DNA of 45,001 nucleotides from Kamptonema sp. UHCC 0994 (GTDB taxonomy: Bacteria; Cyanobacteriota; Cyanobacteriia; Cyanobacteriales; Microcoleaceae). The translations under genes were made by a program, and so were the position numbers. Position 1 is the first letter of the stretch. Each line of letters opens with the position of its first letter. Positions 26,967-35,578 of this stretch are shown here, piece after piece. The DNA is taken from positions 1 to 45,001 of the forward strand of contig NZ_JARFTR010000142.1 in NCBI RefSeq assembly GCF_029167235.1. The letters run 5' to 3'. Under the pieces are notes generated by a model. The model did not search any database. It worked only from the letters and a program-made list of their open reading frames with translations, and was not told the DNA's origin.

Positions 26967-27017
26967 CCTGGCGATTGGAAATCGCGGCTATACAAACAAA
27001 GTCCGCCTACGCGGACT
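26967..27017. repeat. 51-bp two-hairpin repeat, copy 1 (reverse orientation)
   Basis: Read on the minus strand it has a first stem AGTCCGC/GCGGACT and a second GCGATT/AATCGC, joined by TTTGTTTGTATAGCC. A second copy is at 40535-40585 in the plus orientation. The second stem differs by a compensatory A-T exchange. Confidence 0.8.
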
Positions 27018-27030
27018 CAAGAGGTTCTGA

Positions 27031-27217
27031 TACTAAATCCGGGTTAGTCATCCCCTTTATTAGTAATAATCCGTCATTGCGAGCCAAGCGAAGCGCAGTT
27101 GCGAGGTACGAAGCAAGCCCGAAGCAATCGCAGAGACTAGGCGATTGCTTCGGGCAAGATCCAGCTTGCTTCGTTCCTCGCAACGCTTCGCGCCTCAGAT
27201 TGCTTCGCTTCGCTCCC
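27031..27217. mobile_element. MITE-like element, copy 2 (diverged, rearranged)
   Basis: Begins TACTAAATCCGGG and TCATCCCCTTTAT like copy 1, contains GTCATTGCGAG arms and the hairpin GAAGCAATCG/CGATTGCTTC (27121-27151), but the loop between the arms is the reverse complement of that in copy 1. The right terminal repeat is missing; the element runs into an AGTTAAC heptamer tract. Together with the 51-bp repeat it fills the 370-bp gap between the hypothetical gene and murQ. Confidence 0.55.
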
Positions 27218-27260
27218 TAACAGTTAACAGTTAACCGTTAACCGTTAACAATTAACAATT
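27218..27260. repeat. STRR heptamer tract (AGTTAAC/CGTTAAC) overlapping the murQ end
   Basis: About five heptamers; the last units supply the stop codon and the terminal VNC residues of murQ on the minus strand. Confidence 0.9.
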
Positions 27261-28162
27261 CCTGCAACCGCAGCCCGCAAATTACCTTGATATTCTGCCA
27301 AAACCCGATCGCACTCTTCCTTGTCCAAACCAGTCCAGTGCATCATTAAAGCTAACTTTACAGACTTATTGCTTTTCTCCAATAAAAAACCAGCCTCATC
27401 CCGGCTCAAATCTGTCAAATCTTGCAAAATCCGCACAGCGCGATCGCGCAACTTCTTATTAGTCACCGCCACATCAACCATGCGATTTCCGTACACCTTC
27501 CCCAACTTCACCATCACCCCAGTCGAAAGAATATTCAGCGCCATTTTCGTCACAGTACCCGCCTTCAGCCGCGTCGAACCCGCCACCACCTCCGGGCCCA
27601 CCAACAAGCGAATATCAACATCAGCCTCAGCATCCACTTGTTCAGCAGGCACACAAGCCATAAAAATAGTCTTAGCCCCCCGTTGGCGGGCGGCCTGTAA
27701 AGCACCTGTCACAAAGGGCGTTGTTCCCCCAGCCGTAATCCCCACAACCACATCCAAAGCAGTAACATGACGGTGTGCGATCGCCTCCGCCCCGTCATGG
27801 GCCCGATCCTCCAAATCCTCCGAGCTCCGCACCAAAGCCCCCGCACCCCCCGCAATAATCCCCTGTACCAACTCCGGCGGCGTACAAAAAGTGGGCGGAC
27901 ATTCAGCCGCATCCAAAACCCCCAAACGCCCAGAAGTACCCGCACCCACATAAAACAGCCTTCCTCCTTGACGCAAAGCCGTAGAGGTGATGTCAATCGC
28001 TATTGCTAAAGCTTGACGAGCAGATGCGATCGCCGCTAAAGTTTGAGCATCCTCACGATTAAACAGATCCACCAACTCCAGAGAACTCAACTGGTCTAAA
28101 TTCTCACTATTGGCATTCACCTGTTCCGTCAACAAATGCCCACGTTCATCCAAATTTTTCAT
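27245..28162 (-). CDS. murQ: N-acetylmuramic acid 6-phosphate etherase
   Basis: Cleaves the lactyl ether of MurNAc-6-phosphate to GlcNAc-6-phosphate and D-lactate in peptidoglycan recycling. The SIS-domain signature is clear: GGRLFYVGAGTSGRLGVLDA, the ECPPTF loop, GGAGALVRSSEDLEDR with the catalytic Glu region, VVGITAGGTTPFV and STRLKAGTVTKMALNI. 305 residues is the normal length. ATG 28162. The C terminus IVNC and the stop codon lie in a heptamer repeat. No anhMurNAc kinase gene (anmK) is adjacent. Confidence 0.95.
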   Translation of the reverse strand: MKNLDERGHLLTEQVNANSENLDQLSSLELVDLFNREDAQTLAAIASARQALAIAIDITSTALRQGGRLFYVGAGTSGRLGVLDAAECPPTFCTPPELVQGIIAGGAGALVRSSEDLEDRAHDGAEAIAHRHVTALDVVVGITAGGTTPFVTGALQAARQRGAKTIFMACVPAEQVDAEADVDIRLLVGPEVVAGSTRLKAGTVTKMALNILSTGVMVKLGKVYGNRMVDVAVTNKKLRDRAVRILQDLTDLSRDEAGFLLEKSNKSVKLALMMHWTGLDKEECDRVLAEYQGNLRAAVAGIVNC

Positions 28163-28240
28163 CTTTCAATTAACCTCATGTGTCATTTCTTTTGTGGGCA
28201 AGTGTTTGCAATCAGACGGGGAGCGGGGGAGAGAGGAAGA

Positions 28241-28349
28241 GGGGCTAGGGGCTAGGGGCTAGGGGAAGCGTGAAAGAAGGGGAACAAGGGAATAATTTAC
28301 TGCATTTTCCTTCATCCTTCTTCCTTCTTCCTTCATCCTTCTTCCTTCA
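28241..28349. repeat. STRR tracts (GGGGCTA and TTCCTTC heptamers)
   Basis: GGGGCTA is repeated three to four times at 28241-28265, and TTCCTTC/ATCCTTC units run from 28307 to 28349, where they include the stop codon of the minus-strand DUF3110 gene. The GGGGCTA unit is the complement of the CCCCTAG tract upstream of tamB. Confidence 0.9.
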
Positions 28350-28709
28350 TAAAAGTCCTTCCAGCCGGCGACGAATAGCGTCAAGTTCGCTGATTGGCAT
28401 TTCCGAATCCTTCTTCTGTTCCACCTGCCAGTCAGTCTGTTCTACATTACTTTCTGGTGGAATAGCCAGAGCTCCCGCCGGGATCAGTTCCCAGTCATAA
28501 TCAACACTATTGCAAAACTCCTTAACCTCCTCATCTTGGATTGCTTCCACCACAGGCGTAGGGAAATCCTGAGCCTCCAACATCACACCAAAGCGCTCAG
28601 CGTCGTCTTCCGACTCAAACATCAGCACCTTATTGCGATCGCCGATCTGTATAGTATGGATTCCCTCATTCTCCGTTCGAGCATTAAACAGTAAGACGAA
28701 CACTCGCAT
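28347..28709 (-). CDS. DUF3110 domain protein
   Basis: A 120-residue soluble, acidic protein. The first 65 residues match the cyanobacterial and plastid DUF3110 domain: MRVFVLLFNARTENEGIHT, VLMFESEDDAERFGVMLEAQ and DFPTPVVEAI. The rest is an acidic tail containing PPESNVEQTDWQ and ending DAIRRRLEGLL. The function is unknown; the family is conserved in oxygenic phototrophs. Its stop codon TGA falls within a TTCCTTC repeat unit, so the last residues may differ from orthologues. Confidence 0.82.
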   Translation of the reverse strand: MRVFVLLFNARTENEGIHTIQIGDRNKVLMFESEDDAERFGVMLEAQDFPTPVVEAIQDEEVKEFCNSVDYDWELIPAGALAIPPESNVEQTDWQVEQKKDSEMPISELDAIRRRLEGLL

Positions 28710-28806
28710 AAGTTTCTCAGATCCTCAGTTACCACCGTTTTTTATATTAAAGGCGATCGGCGAGAATTAATGGGGAGAGCGGAAAAGTGCGATCGCGTCT
28801 TTATTG

Positions 28807-28924
28807 AATAGGACTTACGCAAAACGTACTTCTGCCATTGCTAAGGCTAAGCCTGCGCGTAGCGCTTGACTTTATGAAGCAATCTCAAACCTAGGTTTTT
28901 GGTATCTCATCCTTAAGTCCTATT
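28807..28924. mobile_element. MITE-like element with 11-bp terminal inverted repeats
   Basis: AATAGGACTTA (28807-28817) and TAAGTCCTATT (28914-28924) are perfect inverted repeats bounding 118 bp without coding potential. The interior carries GCTAAGCCTGCGCGTAGCGC. Ends of the form AGGACTTACGCA are common in cyanobacterial miniature elements. Confidence 0.6.
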
Positions 28925-29210
28925 TAAAATAAATCGCGTCTATGTTGAGTTGGTTGAAGGCGTTAGTCTGTGTTTAGATTGAGTTTGGTCAAAGTTCCTC
29001 GACTGAACCTGACTCTGTACAGAAGTGTCTATATTTTGAGCAAACAGAGTGAAGACACTTATAGCAAATGCCAAGCTCGTTAGGACGTTCTGATTTCCTG
29101 AAACCCTTAATGCTATTCTCTTCTTTCCCTAGCCCCTAGCCTAAGCGCCCCTCTTTTCCCCCTCTTTCCCTAGCCCCTAGCCCCTAGCCCCTAGCCCCTT
29201 CTTCCCTAGC
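28925..29210. other. tamB upstream region with CCCCTAG repeats
   Basis: Non-coding. 28925-29110 shows no recognised signal. 29121-29210 is polypyrimidine-rich with CCCTAGC(C) heptamers, four in a row at 29167-29200. No clear ribosome binding site precedes the tamB ATG at 29232. Confidence 0.6.
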
Positions 29211-29231
29211 TATAGCTCTTCTGTTGCAAGC

Positions 29232-32200
29232 ATGACGAATCCCAACATCGACAATCAACCAGAACCCCGTCCCTCCCGCCGCAGATGGCGGCCGCTAATT
29301 TTGAGCGGTATAGGATTGGGAATTGTTACCATAACTGGGGCCTTGGTGGCGGCTTGGTGGATACAAGAAGAGTTAGCACCCCTAGTTGAGACTGAAATTA
29401 GCCAACTATTGAAGCGGCCAGTTAAAGTCGGGCGGCTGGAAAGATTTTCTCTGACTGGTTTACGCTTTGGTAGCTCGTCGATACCAGCAACTCCTACCGA
29501 TCCCGATAATGCCTCGACTGAAGCTGTCGAAGTACACTTTTCTGTGGGGGATTTGATCTTCAGACGTACCTTAAAGCTCAACATCACTTTAGTCAACTCC
29601 AATGCCTATATAGAGCAAGATGCTAATGGCAAGTGGATTAATATCGAAACGGCTAAAGGGCCTGAAGGCGGCGTAATTAAAACCGAAATCGACACTATCC
29701 GAGTTGAAAATGCCAATGCTGTACTCGTACCCTCTCCAGCGGTAGGACAGAAAACCTCAGCCCCGATTTCGGTGAAGCTCAAAGATGGTAACGCTCAACT
29801 TAGAGAACAAAATCAGCGAATTCTCTACGAACTTAATGGTCAATTTATTACCAGTGGTAACTTCCGAGTCAAGGCAGACTCGCTATTGCCAACTGGTGAA
29901 ACGAATGTACTATTACAAGGGCAAAATCTACCTGTTTCTGAACTGGCACGTTTGCTGAAAGCTCCGGCAATTAGTTTGGTTGGGGGTCAAGGAAGTGGCA
30001 ATTTAACTGTCAGTTTGCAGCAAAATAAACTATCGGATATCACTGGGATAGCTAGCTTTCAGGGTGTGGAGGCGATCGTTAATCCGTTGAAACAACCGCT
30101 GAAGAATACTACGGGTCAAGTGCGGTTTAAGGAAGGTGCGATCGCAATAGATAATTTTAGTACCAAGTACAGTGAGATTCCAATTAAAATCGCAGGCACG
30201 CTTCAAACTGGGCCTAACTTTGACCTGGGACAAACTAAGTTTAATTTAGCTACTAATATTCAGCCTGTAACTGTGGCGGTGTTGCTGAATGCAGCTAATA
30301 AAGAACTCTCAAAGCCTTTGCAATTGCCAATTCCTGTAGCGGGGGAAGTGAAACTAGAAGGTAAACTTACTGGGGATCTTTCTCAACCTTTGTTTTTAGG
30401 CGCGATCGCAACTACAAAGCCAGTTCAAATCGATCGCCTCCAATTTAGCAATATCAGCACTCGCTTTGCAGTAGAAAGAGGAAGAACTTTTGAGCGGGGG
30501 AGTGGGGGAGCACAGGGTGCTAAATCCTCCCCATCCTCCCCATCTTCCCTATCTTCCCCATCCTCCCCATCCTCCCCATCTTCCCCACCTTCCCCATCTT
30601 TCCCCTCCTCTCTGCTTGTATCTTTGAGCGATATTCGGGTAACGCCAAGTGCTGGGGGTGATATTACTGGTAAAGGTCAAGTTGATATAGCTTTGGGAGA
30701 GGGTAATTTGCGATCTGGGGTGGTACTAGATGTCGCGGCCAAGGATTTACCAGCAGATGCGATCGCCCGAATTTACCAAGTATCTCTTCCTGCTGAAGTT
30801 GCGATCGGCAATATCTCCGCTAAAGCTCAGATTTTCGGCCCTCTTGATAATATCCAGGGCCGAGTGCAATGGCAAGCACCACAAGCTACATATCCGGCGA
30901 CTGGTGAAATTCGGATCGCGCGATCGGCAGTAGGTTTGCAGAATGTGGCGCTGAGCGTTGCTGGTGGTACTGTGAATGTTAGCGGTGTTCTCAATAACCG
31001 CCGTTGGCAAGCCTTGGTGGGAGCCGATCGCGTCGATCTCAATCGTTTACAGCAAGAGATACCGTCACTGTCAATACCTGCTGATTTAGAGGGGCTTGTG
31101 AGCGGCCGCGTACTGGCTGCGGGAACTTTGGACAATTTGAACCTAAATGCGATCGCAGCTAGGGGAATCGGCAGTTTAACCACCGCTGGAGGGACGATCG
31201 ATGGTAGGGGGGTATTGGATAAAGGTCAATGGCAAGGGATTGCGGAGTCAGAGACGATCGCGATCGCTTCTCTGGCAGATTTGGGATTGCCAATTTTAAA
31301 TGCTGTTAACCCCGAAGCTACTAAGCTGAAAGCTCAACTGCAAAATCTGCAAACCCTAGATGGGCGGGTATCCGGGCAAATTCGAGTAGCTGGGCCTTTG
31401 GATAAGTTGAATTTGAATGCGATCGCGGCTGATGCCAAAGGGCGAATTAATGTCGCTGGGGGAACTGTCAATGCCAGTGGTAAGCTGGAATCTGGGCGCT
31501 GGCTAGGGATTGCAGACGCAAACGCGATCGCACTCAATCCGATTATTAATGCTGGACTGCCCTTTATTGATGGGACTGACCCCCAGACCAACAATCTTAG
31601 AGCTCAACTGCAAAATCTACAATCCCTGAATGGGCGAGTTTCCGGGCAAATTCGAGCAGCAGGGCCTTTGAATAACTTGACTTTGAATGCGATCGCGGCT
31701 GATGGTAATGGACGCATTGCTGTGGCTGGCGGTACTCTTAATCTCAAAGGCGAACTAGGCGGTGGCAGATGGCAGGGAGTTGCAGGGGCAGATGCGATCG
31801 CACTCAATCCAATTATTAACGCTGGATTGCCATTTGTCAATACTAATATCAAAGCTCAACTGCAAAATCTGCAATCTCTCAATGGGCGATTAACAGGTCA
31901 ATTGCAAGCATCTGGGCCCTTGGAAAACTTAACAGCAAATGCGATAACTGCCTTTGCCGATGGGCGCATTGTTACTAATCAATTAGGCGCAATTGTCGCT
32001 CAAGGTAAATTAGAAAAAAGCAGTTGGCAAGCATTCCTGCAAACTAATAATTTAGCTCTGAACCGTTTAGAACAACCATTAAAACAAGCGGGACTGCTAA
32101 CGGCCGATCTACCATCAGAAATAGATGGATCTTTAGATGGGAGAATACGCCTATCCGGGAATTTGAACAACTTAAGTGGTAATGCAATTGTTGCTAACGG

Positions 32201-35200
32201 TGAAGGTCAACTCAGACTCAATGATGGCGGTGGAATTGTCAATGGCAGAGGTCAATTAACTGGAGGTAATTGGCTAGCAACTATTGAAGGCGATCGAGTT
32301 GCCTTAAGCCGCTTTCAACAAGTTTGGTTAGCACAAACTTCGCGCTTGCGAGCCCAAGGCTTAATCGGTCAAGCTCAAAACTTGCCTTTACTCGGAGGAC
32401 TTTTCAACGGTCAAATTAACTTATCTGGCCCCTTAGCTGTTGTACCCCAAGCAATTCGCGCTGCTGGTCGTTTCCAAGTATCAGAATTGCCTTTTCTTAA
32501 TCAACCCTTTGCGGCTGTATTTAACTGGGATGGTAAACGAGTACAAGTTGAAAATGCTGCTACTCCGGGATTGAGCGCCAATGGATTTTTTGGTGTAGAA
32601 TTTGAAGGGAAAGGACTACCTTCTATTTCTAATTTGGATTTTAATGTTAAACTCTCCAATTTTGACTTAAACTCCTTACCAATTCCTACACCGCCAGCAC
32701 TTCAAAATGTCAGCGGGCCGACTTTAGTAGCAGGAAAAGCCGATTTTGTAGGGCGGCTTTCTGGAACTTTAGCCAATATCAATTTAGTTGGCGATTTGCG
32801 ATTGCGTGACTTAGCGGTAAATAAGGTAGAATTTGAACCGGTCATGTTGGGTACTGTGAATGGAGGATTAGGTCGCGGATTGGAATTGAATTTAGCAGGC
32901 CAACAAGACCGAATTCAGGTAGCTTTAGATCGGACTTATTTACCAACATCATTTTTAATTAGGCGTGGAGATGCGATCGCCAGCGGTCGTACTCAAGGTG
33001 ATATTCTGCAAGTTAATCTCGAACAGTTTCCTCTGGCTACTTTGAACTTGACACCCGCCAAGGATCGAGGGTTGGGGCCGATAACTGGTTTGGCTTCCGG
33101 TCAAATTAATATACCAGGCTGGAAAATGCCGCTAAATGTGGCGAATCTGCAAGCATCGGGACAAATCGCGATCGCCCAACCTGCGATCGGTTACATTAGA
33201 GCTGATAATTTCCAAGGGCAATTTAACTATGCTAATGGTGTTGCTAGCCTGATTAATGGTGAATTACGACTAAGACAAAGCCAATACCTGATTTCTGGAA
33301 CCGTTAAAGCTGGCGATAACCCCGAATTTGCAGGCAAAATTAATGCCAAGCAAGGCAATTTGCAAGATATCCTGGTGGCGTTGCAATATTTTAACTTCAG
33401 TGACATTGCACGCGGCTTAAAACCTCCCGTTTATGGGACAGCGGCGGACGTACAAACGGTGGCTGTAGGGATGCCAGATGCTCCCTTAATCGAGCAATTG
33501 CGCCGTTTTGCAGAAATTCAAGTCCTCTTACAACAACAGCGTGAGGCTCAAGCATCCTCGAAAATACCGCCTTTATCGGAATTGCAAGGGAATTTTGGCG
33601 GTGAAATCTCTGTAGCGGGTTCTTTACGGACAGGAGTACAAGCTCAGTTTAACGTTGCGGGGAATGATTGGCGTTGGGGAAATTATGTTGCAGAACAGTT
33701 CAGCGTTGAGGGTAGTTTTCAAGATGGTACTTTGACTGTTTTACCCCTGCGAATTAAGTCTGGAGAGACGCTGATTGGCTTTTCGGGGCAAATTGGACAA
33801 AAAGGGCAGTCGGGCCAGTTACGAGTGAAAAATGTCCCAGTGGAGGAGTTGGCGAAAATTGTCGAATTGCCTTATGTAGATGTTACGGGCAATCTCAATC
33901 TGAGAGCAAATATCGCAGGTACTTTGGACAATCCGCAGGCGATTGGGGAACTGAGTTTGGTTAACGGTACAATTAATACTGAGCCAATTGAGAATGCTGA
34001 AGGCAGTTTTAGCTACACTAATGCCCGTCTCAATTTCAGCGGTAGTGCTTTGGTGACTGCTGCGGAACCGATAACTGTACAGGGAAGTTTGCCTTTTGAG
34101 TTGCCTTTTGCAACCGTAAAGCCGGATAGCGACCAAATTGCCTTGAATGTCAATCTCAAAAATGAGGGGTTGGCGATTATTAATGTGCTCACGCCGCAAA
34201 TTGCTTGGGTTGATGGTAAGGGACAGGTACAACTCAAGGTAGGTGGGACTTTACAGCAGCCGGCGGCGGAAGGGATTGCGACTTTTGAGAATGCGACGGT
34301 GCGATCGCCCGCTTTTCCCGATCCGCTGACGGGGTTGACGGGAATTGTGCGGTTTGAGGGCGATCGCATTCGCGTGGAAGGTTTACAAGGACAATTGAGT
34401 CAGGGTAAGGTAACGGCGGTTGGGACAATACCGCTGGTTGTACCTCTGGCTGAGGGCGATCGCGATCGGGCAAATCGGCTAACAGTCGCTTTGGATAAGT
34501 TGGCTTTGAATCTGAAGGGACTTTACCGAGGTGGTGCCAATGGTCAAATTATTGTAGCAGGAACGGCTTTGAGGCCTTCTCTGGGCGGTAATATTGACCT
34601 TTCTAACGGTCAGGTGTTTCTCCCTGGGTCTGGTAGTAGTACAACGGTGGTATCGACAACAGGGGGGCGATCGCAGTCCTTTGAGGTGGGATTGGATAAT
34701 CTGCGGTTGAATTTGGGTAAGGGAGTCCAGGTGACGAGTCCGCCGATACTCAGTTTTTTGGCAACTGGGGGTTTAACTGTAAATGGGACGCTGGATGAGT
34801 TGCGGCCCCAGGGTACGATTAAGCTAACAGCCGGGGCGGTGAATTTGTTTACTACCCAATTCCGCCTCGATCGCGGCTACCCGCAAACGGCAACTTTTAT
34901 ACCATCTCAAGGGCTAGACCCAACTCTGGACGTGCGTTTGGTGACATCAGTACCAGAGGTAACGCGGTTTGTAACACCGACTTCGGCTTTGTCTTCTGAG
35001 ATCGCGGATAATCCGACTGGGATTAATTCTGGTAGTGTCCGCAGCATCCGCATTCAAGCTTTAGCCCAGGGAAGGGCTTCTCAGTTGGCGGAAAATATCG
35101 AGTTGCGGAGTTCTCCAACTCGTTCGGAAACGGAAATTGTGGCTTTGTTGGGCGGTAGTTTTGTACAGACTTTGGGGGCGGGAGACAGTACGCTAGCGAT

Positions 35201-35525
35201 CGCGAATTTGGCAGGTGCGGGTTTATTTAGTAATCTTCAGTCTGCGGTAACGAATGCTACGGGATTAACGGAATTTCGCCTATTTCCTACTAGGATCAGA
35301 AAAGAGGAAGCGAAAAGTTCTTCTTCGTCTACTTTGGGTTTAGGTTTGGAGGTTGGTCTTGATATTACACGCAATGTTTCTGCTTCTGTAATTCGCGTGC
35401 TCGCGCCGAACCAGCCGACTGAATTTACTCTCCGCTATCGTTTGAGTGATGAGGTTTTGTTGCGCGGTTCGACTAATTTTCAAGGTGATAATCGGGCAAC
35501 TGTTGAATATGAAGTGAGGTTTTAG
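29232..35525 (+). CDS. tamB: TamB/DUF490 family outer-membrane biogenesis protein
   Basis: A 2,097-residue envelope-spanning protein of the TamB/AsmA-like group, the cyanobacterial relative of plastid TIC236, which bridges inner and outer membranes and helps outer-membrane protein or lipid delivery. A basic N terminus and one membrane anchor (about residues 20-45) precede a long series of beta-rich repeats; the C-terminal DUF490 domain (about 1750-2097) contains LTAGAVNLFTTQFRLDRGYP, ETEIVALLGGSFVQTLGAGD and ends TVEYEVRF, a beta-strand-like terminus. Two unusual features are a Ser/Pro low-complexity insert at about residues 430-459 and four tandem repeats of 84-90 residues at about 630-920. 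It is longer than many homologues because of these. Start ATG 29232. Confidence 0.92.
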   Translation: MTNPNIDNQPEPRPSRRRWRPLILSGIGLGIVTITGALVAAWWIQEELAPLVETEISQLLKRPVKVGRLERFSLTGLRFGSSSIPATPTDPDNASTEAVEVHFSVGDLIFRRTLKLNITLVNSNAYIEQDANGKWINIETAKGPEGGVIKTEIDTIRVENANAVLVPSPAVGQKTSAPISVKLKDGNAQLREQNQRILYELNGQFITSGNFRVKADSLLPTGETNVLLQGQNLPVSELARLLKAPAISLVGGQGSGNLTVSLQQNKLSDITGIASFQGVEAIVNPLKQPLKNTTGQVRFKEGAIAIDNFSTKYSEIPIKIAGTLQTGPNFDLGQTKFNLATNIQPVTVAVLLNAANKELSKPLQLPIPVAGEVKLEGKLTGDLSQPLFLGAIATTKPVQIDRLQFSNISTRFAVERGRTFERGSGGAQGAKSSPSSPSSLSSPSSPSSPSSPPSPSFPSSLLVSLSDIRVTPSAGGDITGKGQVDIALGEGNLRSGVVLDVAAKDLPADAIARIYQVSLPAEVAIGNISAKAQIFGPLDNIQGRVQWQAPQATYPATGEIRIARSAVGLQNVALSVAGGTVNVSGVLNNRRWQALVGADRVDLNRLQQEIPSLSIPADLEGLVSGRVLAAGTLDNLNLNAIAARGIGSLTTAGGTIDGRGVLDKGQWQGIAESETIAIASLADLGLPILNAVNPEATKLKAQLQNLQTLDGRVSGQIRVAGPLDKLNLNAIAADAKGRINVAGGTVNASGKLESGRWLGIADANAIALNPIINAGLPFIDGTDPQTNNLRAQLQNLQSLNGRVSGQIRAAGPLNNLTLNAIAADGNGRIAVAGGTLNLKGELGGGRWQGVAGADAIALNPIINAGLPFVNTNIKAQLQNLQSLNGRLTGQLQASGPLENLTANAITAFADGRIVTNQLGAIVAQGKLEKSSWQAFLQTNNLALNRLEQPLKQAGLLTADLPSEIDGSLDGRIRLSGNLNNLSGNAIVANGEGQLRLNDGGGIVNGRGQLTGGNWLATIEGDRVALSRFQQVWLAQTSRLRAQGLIGQAQNLPLLGGLFNGQINLSGPLAVVPQAIRAAGRFQVSELPFLNQPFAAVFNWDGKRVQVENAATPGLSANGFFGVEFEGKGLPSISNLDFNVKLSNFDLNSLPIPTPPALQNVSGPTLVAGKADFVGRLSGTLANINLVGDLRLRDLAVNKVEFEPVMLGTVNGGLGRGLELNLAGQQDRIQVALDRTYLPTSFLIRRGDAIASGRTQGDILQVNLEQFPLATLNLTPAKDRGLGPITGLASGQINIPGWKMPLNVANLQASGQIAIAQPAIGYIRADNFQGQFNYANGVASLINGELRLRQSQYLISGTVKAGDNPEFAGKINAKQGNLQDILVALQYFNFSDIARGLKPPVYGTAADVQTVAVGMPDAPLIEQLRRFAEIQVLLQQQREAQASSKIPPLSELQGNFGGEISVAGSLRTGVQAQFNVAGNDWRWGNYVAEQFSVEGSFQDGTLTVLPLRIKSGETLIGFSGQIGQKGQSGQLRVKNVPVEELAKIVELPYVDVTGNLNLRANIAGTLDNPQAIGELSLVNGTINTEPIENAEGSFSYTNARLNFSGSALVTAAEPITVQGSLPFELPFATVKPDSDQIALNVNLKNEGLAIINVLTPQIAWVDGKGQVQLKVGGTLQQPAAEGIATFENATVRSPAFPDPLTGLTGIVRFEGDRIRVEGLQGQLSQGKVTAVGTIPLVVPLAEGDRDRANRLTVALDKLALNLKGLYRGGANGQIIVAGTALRPSLGGNIDLSNGQVFLPGSGSSTTVVSTTGGRSQSFEVGLDNLRLNLGKGVQVTSPPILSFLATGGLTVNGTLDELRPQGTIKLTAGAVNLFTTQFRLDRGYPQTATFIPSQGLDPTLDVRLVTSVPEVTRFVTPTSALSSEIADNPTGINSGSVRSIRIQALAQGRASQLAENIELRSSPTRSETEIVALLGGSFVQTLGAGDSTLAIANLAGAGLFSNLQSAVTNATGLTEFRLFPTRIRKEEAKSSSSSTLGLGLEVGLDITRNVSASVIRVLAPNQPTEFTLRYRLSDEVLLRGSTNFQGDNRATVEYEVRF
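30518..30610. repeat. TCCCCATCC/T 9-mer tract inside tamB
   Basis: About nine 9-mers (TCCCCATCC, TCCCCATCT, TCCCTATCT and variants) encode SSP/SPS repeats. The same motif occurs in intergenic DNA at 20720-20745, so it looks like an intergenic repeat type that has entered or grown within the coding frame without shifting it. Confidence 0.85.
31146..32000. repeat. 270-bp tandem repeats inside tamB
   Basis: The landmark AATGCGAT occurs at 31146, 31416, 31686 and 31938: two spacings of exactly 270 bp and one of 252 bp. Units share NLNAIAA, GRI.VAGGT, GRW.GIA, ALNPIINAGLPF and LKAQLQNLQSLNGR. The first three carry a HIP1 octamer at the same place; the fourth has lost it. Confidence 0.9.
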
Positions 35526-35578
35526 GAACTCTGAACGTCTTAACCACCTTGACCGTTGCTATACCTCCTGCCTCCTCT

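Noticed and set aside
26921-27220. 99-residue plus-strand reading frame
   Set aside because: It is a translation through the 51-bp repeat and the second MITE-like copy; the product shows repeat-derived Arg/Ser-rich sequence and no domain.
27709-27996. Frames antisense or out of frame within murQ
   Set aside because: They have extreme Trp/Arg or Pro/Arg composition typical of shadows of a GC-rich gene.
33819-34473. Overlapping minus-strand frames inside tamB
   Set aside because: The tamB frame is continuous with clear repeats and DUF490 end; the antisense frames have no start signals or similarity.
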